Shown: positions 43,807-51,531 of the stretch, in pieces
Layout: the number at the start of each line of letters is the position of its first letter
Position numbering within the stretch: the stretch's first letter is position 1
Source of the DNA: Euryarchaeota archaeon UBA10
GTDB lineage: Archaea > Thermoplasmatota > Poseidoniia > Poseidoniales > Poseidoniaceae
Assembly (NCBI GenBank): GCA_002498185.1
Contig: DAGO01000089.1
Span: 12,118 to 70,939, forward strand
Direction of reading: 5' to 3'
Length of the DNA stretch: 58,822 nucleotides
Notes under the pieces: model-generated
Databases searched by the model: none
What the model was told of the DNA's origin: nothing
What the model saw: only the letters and a program-made list of their open reading frames with translations
Translations under genes and position numbers: made by a program

Positions 43807-46392
43807 GTGAGAAAGGCTATTCTTTCCTTGCTAGTCATTCTGCTGCTCGTTCAAGTTGCTTCACCGGTTTTGGCATCAACTCCCGCAAGTATTGACATTG
43901 ATTCACATCAACAATCAGTCAGTGCAGACCAAGCTATCAGATTTACTGCTGTTGTAAAGGATAGTTCAGGAAGCCCAATCAACGAGCCTATTACTTGGTC
44001 TGCGAGTTCAGGAACTATCGATTCGGATGGACTTTTCACACCGGGTGCAGTTGGTCAAACCATCATCACTGCTACAAGTGGAAGCGTAAATTCTACTACC
44101 TCAGTTCAAGTAACTGCAGGATGGCCTGTCGGAATTCAATCCGGGTTTAATTTAACCGAAGTCAGTATTGATGATTCAATCCAACTCAATGCAACATTGG
44201 TAGATCGTGCAGGCAATCCAGTTGCAGGTGATTTGACATGGAGATGCCAAAATGGAGAAATCGATTATACAAACATGACTTGGCAACCTGATGAAATCGG
44301 CAACGCAGTAATGAGAATCATCTACTTGGAATTGGAGATTCAAGTTATCTTCAATGTCATACCAGGTAGCCCGAGTACACTTGAAATCCCATTCGGATTG
44401 ACTGTACAGAGTGGCAATACTATCCACATCATACCTGTGGCCAAGGATAGCTGGGGTAATGAAGTCGGGCTATCAAAGGCAGGAGATTTAACTTGGTTTT
44501 CTGAAAATGGTTCGATTTCACCAACCGGCGTTTATTTTGGAGGAGCCCCGGGCGTTTGGAATATTAGCGTCAATAGCTCATCAGGAGCATATGGTAGTGG
44601 AGTAATCCGAGTTCTACCGGCACAAGCAACCGGATTAGATATCGAAATGGATGTTACTCAAGCAAGAACCGGTTCTCCAGTAAATCTATCCGCTATCAGA
44701 ACTGATGTCCTTGGCAATTCAGGTGAAATCCTCATTCCTCTATCTAACTGGACTGTTCCAACAGGATCTCTTTCCATGGATGGAGATTCAGTGGTTTGGA
44801 TTCCTTCGAAGATAGGAGATTGGACTATTGGTGTCAGTGACCAAGGATTTTCTGCGACTTTACAGGTTAATGTAATTCAGGGGGAGATAATAGGAATCGA
44901 CATCCTGTTGTCTGAAGACATTCTAAGGTCTGGAGAATTAATTGTAGCCTCAATTTCAGCATATGATGCAGCAGGAAATCAGCGAGCGGTTGATGGTGCC
45001 TGGAGTATCGATAGTGAATTATCTGCTGTCGACCAAGGAGATTGGATGCAACTAAGACCTGGACCAATAGGAAATTTCACGATTTCTGCAACTTGGTTCG
45101 ACAATGAAACACAATTGGTCCACGAAGTTGATTCTTTAGTTCAAGTGAAATCTGGGGAACTTGCTAGAATCGTCCTTCCTGAAAGTGGCACTAGAGTACC
45201 ATCAGATGGAGTCTTGGAATTACAACCTATTTTCGAGGATGAATATGGCAACGTCATCGATGAAGTATTGGTAACTTGGGTTGTTGATGATATTGACATG
45301 ACTATGGAAATTCGTCTTGCAGAAAACCGCTGGGCTCCTTCTAGTATTGGAATGCACGAAATCCGAGCGATGGCACAGGGAGTTTTCGCCATTACGGATG
45401 TCGAGGTTGTTGCAGGAACAGCACGACATATCTCCACCGACTATGATGAAGGATTTGAAGTGGCAAGCGCAGAGGGTGTTGAGATAACGATATCCACCTT
45501 GGATGTACACGGCAATGTTGCTTTAGCCTCCGATATCGAATTTGAGTTTGAGGACCCTGAAGGAATTGTTTCACCATCCTCGAAAGGAGAAGGATACTGG
45601 GTAGTTACTGGAGGTTTAGCGGGAGAATGGAACCTGCGACTGACAACAGGTTCAGCAACCCACGACATCGCTGTTACAGTCACACCAGGTCAAGCGGTTA
45701 GGCTACTCGCAGAAATTCCTGAACAAAATCCTGAAGAAGGCGGTAGCATGATTATGAGAGTTTACGCTATTGACCAAGCAGGAAATCGAATTGAAGTTCC
45801 TCCTGAAGATGTCACTATCAAGTGCACCACTGGTTCTGTCAAGCATTTAGCTGGAGATACGTATGAGATATCAATCGAACAAGCCGGTCAATCACAATCA
45901 TGCAATGCTTACTGGAATGACTTAGTCGCACAACGCTTCTTTGACGTTGATGCTGTATTATTTGGAGGAGGATTAGGAGATTCAAACACCGCTCTAACGA
46001 TGGTTTCGATAATCATATTCCTCTTCATTGCAATAATGGTAGTATTGATTCGCAGATTGAAAGGTGAACAAGATGACGATGGATATTGGGATGATGATTA
46101 TGACGAATATGAAGAAGACGACTCCATTCCAGACGAAACAGTTCCAGATGAAATCGAAAATGTACCTGCAGAAGTAAGTAGCGAACCTTCCAGCACTGAA
46201 ACCGCGCCAGAGACTACTAGCGAATCAAAGGAAGACTTGCGTGCAAGGTTAGCAGCAGAAGCAAAGCGAACCGGAATTATGCAGGCTGCTCCGGGTACTG
46301 AACAAGGTAAAACAGGTTGGTACATTGATTCTGATGGTCAATTGACATCATGGCTTGTTAGTGAATCAGGTGAATGGACTCGAATGTCCTGA
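43807..46392 (+). CDS. Ig-like-repeat surface protein with C-terminal anchor
   Basis: The 861-residue protein has a signal peptide (about 3-23, ending VLAS). About seven Ig-like beta repeats follow in the same style as the C-terminal third of the giant neighbour, with recurring units of the type VSADQAIRFTAVVKDSSGSP, ITWSASSGTIDSDGLFTPG and VGQTIITATSG. One membrane helix follows (about 728-748), then a tail of about 113 residues that is very acidic and ends with TGWYIDSDGQLTSWLVSES. GTG is the only good start (the ATG two bases upstream is out of frame) and follows GGGGATT. Probably a paralogue-derived partner of the giant protein at the cell surface. Confidence 0.8.
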   Translation: MRKAILSLLVILLLVQVASPVLASTPASIDIDSHQQSVSADQAIRFTAVVKDSSGSPINEPITWSASSGTIDSDGLFTPGAVGQTIITATSGSVNSTTSVQVTAGWPVGIQSGFNLTEVSIDDSIQLNATLVDRAGNPVAGDLTWRCQNGEIDYTNMTWQPDEIGNAVMRIIYLELEIQVIFNVIPGSPSTLEIPFGLTVQSGNTIHIIPVAKDSWGNEVGLSKAGDLTWFSENGSISPTGVYFGGAPGVWNISVNSSSGAYGSGVIRVLPAQATGLDIEMDVTQARTGSPVNLSAIRTDVLGNSGEILIPLSNWTVPTGSLSMDGDSVVWIPSKIGDWTIGVSDQGFSATLQVNVIQGEIIGIDILLSEDILRSGELIVASISAYDAAGNQRAVDGAWSIDSELSAVDQGDWMQLRPGPIGNFTISATWFDNETQLVHEVDSLVQVKSGELARIVLPESGTRVPSDGVLELQPIFEDEYGNVIDEVLVTWVVDDIDMTMEIRLAENRWAPSSIGMHEIRAMAQGVFAITDVEVVAGTARHISTDYDEGFEVASAEGVEITISTLDVHGNVALASDIEFEFEDPEGIVSPSSKGEGYWVVTGGLAGEWNLRLTTGSATHDIAVTVTPGQAVRLLAEIPEQNPEEGGSMIMRVYAIDQAGNRIEVPPEDVTIKCTTGSVKHLAGDTYEISIEQAGQSQSCNAYWNDLVAQRFFDVDAVLFGGGLGDSNTALTMVSIIIFLFIAIMVVLIRRLKGEQDDDGYWDDDYDEYEEDDSIPDETVPDEIENVPAEVSSEPSSTETAPETTSESKEDLRARLAAEAKRTGIMQAAPGTEQGKTGWYIDSDGQLTSWLVSESGEWTRMS

Positions 46393-47817
46393 TCATTCTT
46401 CACTAGAGTCAGCTTTCAATGATTGATTGAATTGGTAATGCTTTTTCCCGTAGATGTAGTATGAAGACAGTCCGATGATGATTGCGCCTAATGCGCCAAT
46501 TATCGCTTTCTCACCCATAATGAATACCAAGTAACCACCTGTCAGAGTACCGATAATCTGAACCCATGGGAATAATGGAGATTTGAATGAAGGCTTGTAC
46601 CAATCATGTTTTGGGTTTTCACTTCTCAGGATTATCACGCTAACATTCAATGCCACGATGACCATAATTTGGAATCCAGATGCTAGTTTAGCAACATCCT
46701 TCACTGGGAGCGTCAAAATACTGATTGCCATTGCCGCAGCAGTCAGAATAATCGCCCAGTGAGGAGTTTCGAATTTCTTATTTGTATCACACATTGTATC
46801 AGGTAGTAAACTATCTTTTGCCATTCCAAATAGGAACCTAGATGCTGCTAGAAGACCAGACAATGCTCCCGAAATCATTGTCAACACTGCTAACAGTGCT
46901 AGAGCTAATCCAATGTTAGTAGATGCAACAGCATCAACGAAAGCGAAGATTGGGTCTTCTCTAGGTGAGCCATCTGAGTTCAGCCACCATTCTCCATCGA
47001 CCGCTGCCATCATAATGAAAGTAACAACAACGTACAGCAGAGTGATTAGTAGTAGGGATATTAGCATACCTTTTGGAAGATTCTTTTCCGGTTCTTTGAC
47101 CTCTCCCCCAATCGCTCCTGCCTTGTAAATTCCTGCATAAGCAACGAAAACGAGTGCAGCTGCTTCGGCTACCAAAATTGGATCGCTTCTTGAAGTGTCT
47201 ATTGCGCCATCCATTGGACGTGAGAAATCGAAGCTAGCATCAAACAACTGAATTACACAGATTATCAGTATTAGAGCGGTAGTTAGTGCTAGGATTGGAG
47301 TTTGGAATGCTTTTACTTTCTTGATTCCAAAAATATTGAGAATAGTAATCAAGACCAAGGCGACCATAATTGTAAAAGTAGTATTTGTTGAGACATTGAG
47401 ATGGTTTGTTACAGCATACATGTAGGCTGAAAATCCGATAAGTGCAAATGCAGACTTCAACAAGAAAGATGCCCATAGTCCTAATCCACTAATCGTACCA
47501 ACCAATGGGCCAAAGGAGCGCTCCACATACACATATGCGCCACCATTATCTGGCATTGCAGATGCTAATTCAGACTTAGAAAGAGTTCCGGGAAGGAAGA
47601 CAATTCCTGCAATCAAGAATGCCAACCAAATACCAGGTCCCATAACCGCAGCAGCAAATGATGGTAGAACGAAAAGTCCTGAACCAATGCTCGCTGCAAC
47701 TGTTACGATGATAACGCCGATCAAACTGAGTGAACGCTCAATTTGGTATTTGACATCTGATACAACTCCAGAGATATCACCTTTCAGTAACTTACCAGTA
47801 GTTGATTTAATGTCCAT
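46393..47817 (-). CDS. APC-superfamily amino acid/amine permease
   Basis: The 474-residue protein has about 12 helices. The APC signature is in the first helix: VAASIGSGLFVLP (the broken, substrate-binding helix with G-S-G), followed by DNGGAYVYVERSFGPLVGTISG in the second/third helix region and E-V-K-E-P-E-K-N-L-P-K-G in the loop before the sixth. Substrate unknown. It is the last gene of the minus-strand dioxygenase cluster but has its own 119-base upstream region full of inverted repeats, so it is probably regulated separately. Uptake of an aromatic amine or amino acid feeding the ring-cleavage genes is a plausible inference. Confidence 0.82.
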   Translation of the reverse strand: MDIKSTTGKLLKGDISGVVSDVKYQIERSLSLIGVIIVTVAASIGSGLFVLPSFAAAVMGPGIWLAFLIAGIVFLPGTLSKSELASAMPDNGGAYVYVERSFGPLVGTISGLGLWASFLLKSAFALIGFSAYMYAVTNHLNVSTNTTFTIMVALVLITILNIFGIKKVKAFQTPILALTTALILIICVIQLFDASFDFSRPMDGAIDTSRSDPILVAEAAALVFVAYAGIYKAGAIGGEVKEPEKNLPKGMLISLLLITLLYVVVTFIMMAAVDGEWWLNSDGSPREDPIFAFVDAVASTNIGLALALLAVLTMISGALSGLLAASRFLFGMAKDSLLPDTMCDTNKKFETPHWAIILTAAAMAISILTLPVKDVAKLASGFQIMVIVALNVSVIILRSENPKHDWYKPSFKSPLFPWVQIIGTLTGGYLVFIMGEKAIIGALGAIIIGLSSYYIYGKKHYQFNQSLKADSSEE

Positions 47818-47833
47818 AGAAAATCCTCCGAAA

Positions 47834-47937
47834 ATTTCCGTTTTACGACAGATAACTCACTGTTATCTCCGGCCAAGCGACAATAGTAGTTATTGTTTAT
47901 CACCTATTTCCGAAGGACATCCCCGAAAAACGGAAAT
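47834..47937. promoter_or_regulatory. permease control region with nested inverted repeats
   Basis: Three symmetrical elements occur in about 100 bases. First, ATTTCCGTTTT (47834-47844) and its exact reverse complement AAAACGGAAAT (47927-47937) bracket the region. Second, GATAAC-N5-GTTATC occupies 47851-47867. Third, ACAATA-N5-TATTGT occupies 47880-47896. The two inner palindromes have the same 6-5-6 layout and centres 29 bases apart, close to three helical turns. A further TTTCCG lies at 47907-47912. Candidate operator cluster for the permease, which reads leftward from 47817. Confidence 0.55.
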
Positions 47938-49325
47938 CATGCTTTAGCGATGACTTTCATTTCCACAGCAATCGGTGTAGGCAAGGCCCTAATCGCAAGT
48001 GTTGTACGTGTGGGACCTACTTTACCGAGTGTTTCAGCCCAAACTTCATTGTAACCTGAAAAATCACGGTCCATATCAACCAAGAACGATGTTACATCGA
48101 TCACTTTGTCCAACGACGAACCTGCTTCTTCGAGTATTCTTGCTATGTTGTCTACCACTGCTCTAGTTTGAGCTTTAATATCATAATTCAAAGGGTTACC
48201 ATTTGAATCTTTGATAGGTCCACCCGGTATCGAATTGTCTCCTGGTTGCCGTGGACCGACTCCGGATAGGTAAATCAAGTCGCCTTCTCTTCTAGCGTGT
48301 GGATAAGCACCGACAGGTTTGGGTGCTTTGCTGGTATTCACTGCGTTTGCACCTTCAACAGGGTCATACAATGCAGGTCCAGAATTGATTGGTTGTTTGG
48401 GTTCTGCATCTTTATCGGAATCGAGAACATTTCTGTCCCCGCCATAGAAATCGACATCGTCCTCATCGTACTCCTTGTCTCCTGTACCATTTGATTCAGG
48501 GTTTAGAACGACAACTGCTGCACCTGCACCATGTATCGGTTCGTATGCTAGTACCTCTCCAGTCAGGTCATTGCGATTATCATTCATTGCAGAGAGCCAC
48601 CACATAGGCTTGAATGCAACCACTTTCTTGACTCGAATCTGGTCGTGAATAGTACGGCTCAATTGTCCGACGTCTTCTAAGCGACCCTCTGAAAGGAACT
48701 CCAAAATCTTACGATTCCATTCGTCATCTTTCAGTGAGTGAATCCTATCTTCATGTGGCTCTATTGGTTCGGTGAACATTCTGTTTGATAGTGACATTAC
48801 GGAAACCGCTACTGCTTTTTTCCCTTGAGCCTTTACAACATCCATACATGCTTTTGCTAAGACAGTTGTCTCAGCTCTGTTAGAGTATACATTGGTAGAA
48901 CAGATTACCGCTGGTATTCTGTTGTCGGGATTTAGTAATTCCAAGGCAACGACCGAACCTACATCGACAGGGAAACCATGGTAAGAAACAGTTCTAGATT
49001 CAAGACCTCTGTTGATGTTTGCTTGGTTCCAAGCCTCCGCAAATTCTGTATCGATTCTCAGTGAATAGTGAATACTTCCTAAATCATGGAAATCAGCATC
49101 GACCATCACCCATTCAGGATTTGGGTCCGCCTGTATTTGATGCCCAATTACACTAGGCCATAGAGTAGAATAGACGATAATCAAATCAGCATCGCTCTCT
49201 TCAATTTGCCTACGTGCATCATCATAAGCATCACGAACACGTTGCCAGCCTTCATTCTTTTCAGGACATAGTACTGGATGTGGATGTGCTGGCACAATCA
49301 GTGATTTGACAATTTCACCACTCAT
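47937..49325 (-). CDS. fusion: LigB-type dioxygenase alpha-like subunit + RidA-type 2-aminomuconate deaminase
   Basis: The 462-residue protein has two domains. Residues 1-285 are a LigB-type extradiol dioxygenase subunit (VPAHPHPV, then YSTLWPSV where the catalytic subunit has S-P-H-W). The missing second metal-ligand His points to the non-catalytic alpha type of 2-aminophenol 1,6-dioxygenase. An acidic linker (about 286-338) leads to a RidA/YjgF domain (about 339-462) with KAPKPVGAYPHARREGDL, YLSGVGPRQPG, IKAQTRAVVDNI, DVTSFLVDMDRDFSGYNEV and GPTRTTLAIRALP. That is the pattern of 2-aminomuconate deaminase, with the RidA Arg kept. It abuts the beta-subunit gene with no spacer. Fusion of ring opening and deamination would channel the reactive intermediate (inference). 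Confidence 0.78.
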   Translation of the reverse strand: MSGEIVKSLIVPAHPHPVLCPEKNEGWQRVRDAYDDARRQIEESDADLIIVYSTLWPSVIGHQIQADPNPEWVMVDADFHDLGSIHYSLRIDTEFAEAWNQANINRGLESRTVSYHGFPVDVGSVVALELLNPDNRIPAVICSTNVYSNRAETTVLAKACMDVVKAQGKKAVAVSVMSLSNRMFTEPIEPHEDRIHSLKDDEWNRKILEFLSEGRLEDVGQLSRTIHDQIRVKKVVAFKPMWWLSAMNDNRNDLTGEVLAYEPIHGAGAAVVVLNPESNGTGDKEYDEDDVDFYGGDRNVLDSDKDAEPKQPINSGPALYDPVEGANAVNTSKAPKPVGAYPHARREGDLIYLSGVGPRQPGDNSIPGGPIKDSNGNPLNYDIKAQTRAVVDNIARILEEAGSSLDKVIDVTSFLVDMDRDFSGYNEVWAETLGKVGPTRTTLAIRALPTPIAVEMKVIAKA

Positions 49326-50219
49326 TCAAGCACCCCAGTTTCGACATGGCCATTCCATGATTGCATTTCCTGTTCCAATAATCGTACCGTAGCCGTGCAG
49401 GATAGCAGGCTCACTTGGGACTCCCATTGCTGACAATAACCAAGTCAGTGCACCTCCGTCAGTTTCAGCAATTGCTTGCTCACAGAATTCAGGCATTTCA
49501 TTGATTATTTGCTGAGACTTTCCTTCGCGCATCATCTCGATCATGCGCATGTCCCACAAATGCATTGCATGGCTAGTGATGTGCTCTTTGCTCATGTCTT
49601 CAGGTGGATTAGTTTCTGTTACGAAGTGGCGATGTGAGAGAGAATTACTCGCAATCAGCAGACACTTCTTTCCGCTTTCTTCAATCGCTTTAGCAGTGGA
49701 CTTACCAAGTTCAATCATCATTTCTTGCATGACTTCCACAGAGTAGTATGACAAACTACGGTTTGATGAAATTGAAACAATTGGCTTATCCCACTCAGGC
49801 CTTACCATATGACAAGAAACAATTGTGCCATAATCGACTCTAAAATCAGGGTTAGTCATCATCTTGACAGACATTCCTTCTGATTTTGCTTGGTCGTGAA
49901 TAGCCTTAGCTAATTCAACATCTATTGTTAAATCATAATTGAAACGAAACAGGTTAGGGAATACTGGGTCAACACTTTTGGAAGAGCATTTCTCCACACC
50001 AATGAAATGGGTACCAACATAGGTTTGCCAGTGCGGCGACAATATTACGATAACATCGTAATCAACATCCTTCAATGATTCACGCAGCCGTTCATAGCCC
50101 CATCTGAGTTGCTCCCAGCCACCTTCGGAGACTGGCTCATTTTGCTCTGGGTTCTCTGCATAAACCAAATGCGGTGGATGCGGTGCAAGGCAACCTGCAA
50201 CAATTCCTCCCTTCGCCAT
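49326..50219 (-). CDS. LigB-type extradiol dioxygenase catalytic (beta) subunit, 2-aminophenol 1,6-dioxygenase-like
   Basis: The 297-residue protein has the LigB iron-site motifs: LAPHPPHLVY (His13 equivalent, residues 11-20) and ILSPHWQTYVG (second His, about residue 62), with NSLSHRHFVTE further on and a conserved Glu expected near the C-terminus (an acidic stretch ETDGGALTW is present). This subunit would hold the Fe(II) and open the ring of 2-aminophenol or a related ortho-aminophenolic compound between C1 and C6. The fused alpha-like/deaminase gene follows immediately, so both should be made in one complex. Protocatechuate- or gallate-type substrates are alternatives. Confidence 0.78.
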   Translation of the reverse strand: MAKGGIVAGCLAPHPPHLVYAENPEQNEPVSEGGWEQLRWGYERLRESLKDVDYDVIVILSPHWQTYVGTHFIGVEKCSSKSVDPVFPNLFRFNYDLTIDVELAKAIHDQAKSEGMSVKMMTNPDFRVDYGTIVSCHMVRPEWDKPIVSISSNRSLSYYSVEVMQEMMIELGKSTAKAIEESGKKCLLIASNSLSHRHFVTETNPPEDMSKEHITSHAMHLWDMRMIEMMREGKSQQIINEMPEFCEQAIAETDGGALTWLLSAMGVPSEPAILHGYGTIIGTGNAIMEWPCRNWGA

Positions 50220-50274
50220 AACGCGACCACAAGGTTCCGCATCTTCTATTCATCGGCGACTCTTGGGCCGCAAC

Positions 50275-50682
50275 ATGGGAGATAAGCCCGACATGAAGTT
50301 GCGCCACGTAGTTTGGCCTTCTCTATTCGCTATTGGCCTTGTTTTTGTCAGTGTAATAGCATTGGATGAAAACAAATTTCCACCTATGATTATCGCATTA
50401 ATTGCTGCAGTCCTTACCGCACCACTCCTTGCCAAAATAACCAATGCAGGAGACATGAAGGAACACGCATTTGGAGTAGCAGTAGTATGTGTTCCAATGT
50501 CAGTGGCGTGGATTATCGGTCCGAATTACTTCAACATCGCAATCCCATTTTTGATTTGGATTTGGCAGTGTGCTTCTTGGTCAAAAAAGAATCATCCACC
50601 GTTTAGATATGGTATCTGGCATGGATTCGGGATTGCATCCTGTATCCTACCAGGTGCTATGTTAGTTGCAAACCTGGTCTAG
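50275..50682 (+). CDS. hypothetical four-helix membrane protein
   Basis: Unrecognised 135-residue protein with four hydrophobic segments (about 14-30, 33-48, 62-80 and 115-133) and a basic patch (SKKNHPPFRYG). It is the only plus-strand gene inside the minus-strand catabolic block. ATG 50275 is used; ATG 50293 and a TTG at 50263 are alternatives. It ends with a 4-base overlap on the panB stop. Confidence 0.5.
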   Translation: MGDKPDMKLRHVVWPSLFAIGLVFVSVIALDENKFPPMIIALIAAVLTAPLLAKITNAGDMKEHAFGVAVVCVPMSVAWIIGPNYFNIAIPFLIWIWQCASWSKKNHPPFRYGIWHGFGIASCILPGAMLVANLV

Positions 50683-51494
50683 TAAGATTCCTCTTCATTA
50701 GGGAAATCTCCGCCGCGAACATCTTCACAATATTGCTCTACTGCGCCAGTAATTTGGCTTTCTAAGTCGAGATATCTTCTTAGGAATCTCGGACTGAAAT
50801 CGGTTGTTATTCCCAACATGTCATGTAAAACCAAGACTTGACCATCACAATCCTGTCCTGCACCAATACCAATCGTAGGGATCGATAGAGCATCACTCAC
50901 TTGCTTGGCAAGATGAGCAGGTATCTTTTCTAGGACTATCGCGAAACAACCAGCTTCTTCCAACAGTTTGGCATCAGCAATCAACTTCGCAGCCTCTTCC
51001 TCTTCCTTTGCACGAACTGTGTATGTACCGAATTTGTAAATCGATTGAGGAGTCAGTCCCAAGTGACCCATTACTGGGATTCCTGCTGTCAATATCCTCT
51101 GAATACTTTCAACAATTTCAGCGCCACCTTCCAACTTGACTGCATGGCCGCCGGATTCTTTCATGATGCGGATTGCACTCTCTAATGCAATCGCAGAGTT
51201 TCCTTGGTAAGTTCCAAACGGCATATCTACGACGATTAGTGCCCTATCTACCGCTCTCTCGACACACTGCGCATGGTAAATCATGTGCTCAAGACTCATT
51301 GGTACAGTTGTGTCCCTTCCAGCCATGACATTAGATGCCGAGTCTCCAACCAAAATTACGTCAACTCCACCTCTGTCTACCAACTTGGCTAGACTGAAAT
51401 CATATGCTGTCAGCATAGTGATTTTCTCACCTGCCCTCTTCATTTCCTGAAGAGTGTGAGTTGTCACTTTGCGAGCGTTTGCATGCACTGACAT
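50679..51494 (-). CDS. panB: 3-methyl-2-oxobutanoate hydroxymethyltransferase (PanB)
   Basis: PanB makes ketopantoate from ketoisovalerate and a one-carbon folate, the first committed step to pantothenate and CoA. The 271-residue TIM-barrel protein has the family blocks: MLTAYDFSLAKLVDRGGVDV, ILVGDSASNVMAGRDTT (metal-binding Asp), VVDMPFGTYQG, AVKLEGGAE (substrate Lys/Glu), VMGHLGLTPQS, FAIVLEKIP (catalytic Glu) and IGIGAGQDCDGQVLVLHDMLG. It sits 37 bases downstream of the dehydrogenase gene, so it may be co-transcribed although it is not obviously part of the catabolic pathway. FolD at 16.8 kb would supply the cofactor. Confidence 0.94.
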   Translation of the reverse strand: MSVHANARKVTTHTLQEMKRAGEKITMLTAYDFSLAKLVDRGGVDVILVGDSASNVMAGRDTTVPMSLEHMIYHAQCVERAVDRALIVVDMPFGTYQGNSAIALESAIRIMKESGGHAVKLEGGAEIVESIQRILTAGIPVMGHLGLTPQSIYKFGTYTVRAKEEEEAAKLIADAKLLEEAGCFAIVLEKIPAHLAKQVSDALSIPTIGIGAGQDCDGQVLVLHDMLGITTDFSPRFLRRYLDLESQITGAVEQYCEDVRGGDFPNEEESY

Positions 51495-51531
51495 GAGTTT
51501 GCCTCCGACACTGCGACAGGTATCTCTGCCT

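Noticed and set aside
50679..51494. PanB as a step of the aminoaromatic pathway
   Set aside because: All PanB motifs are intact and point to pantothenate synthesis; its position in the block looks like ordinary co-location.
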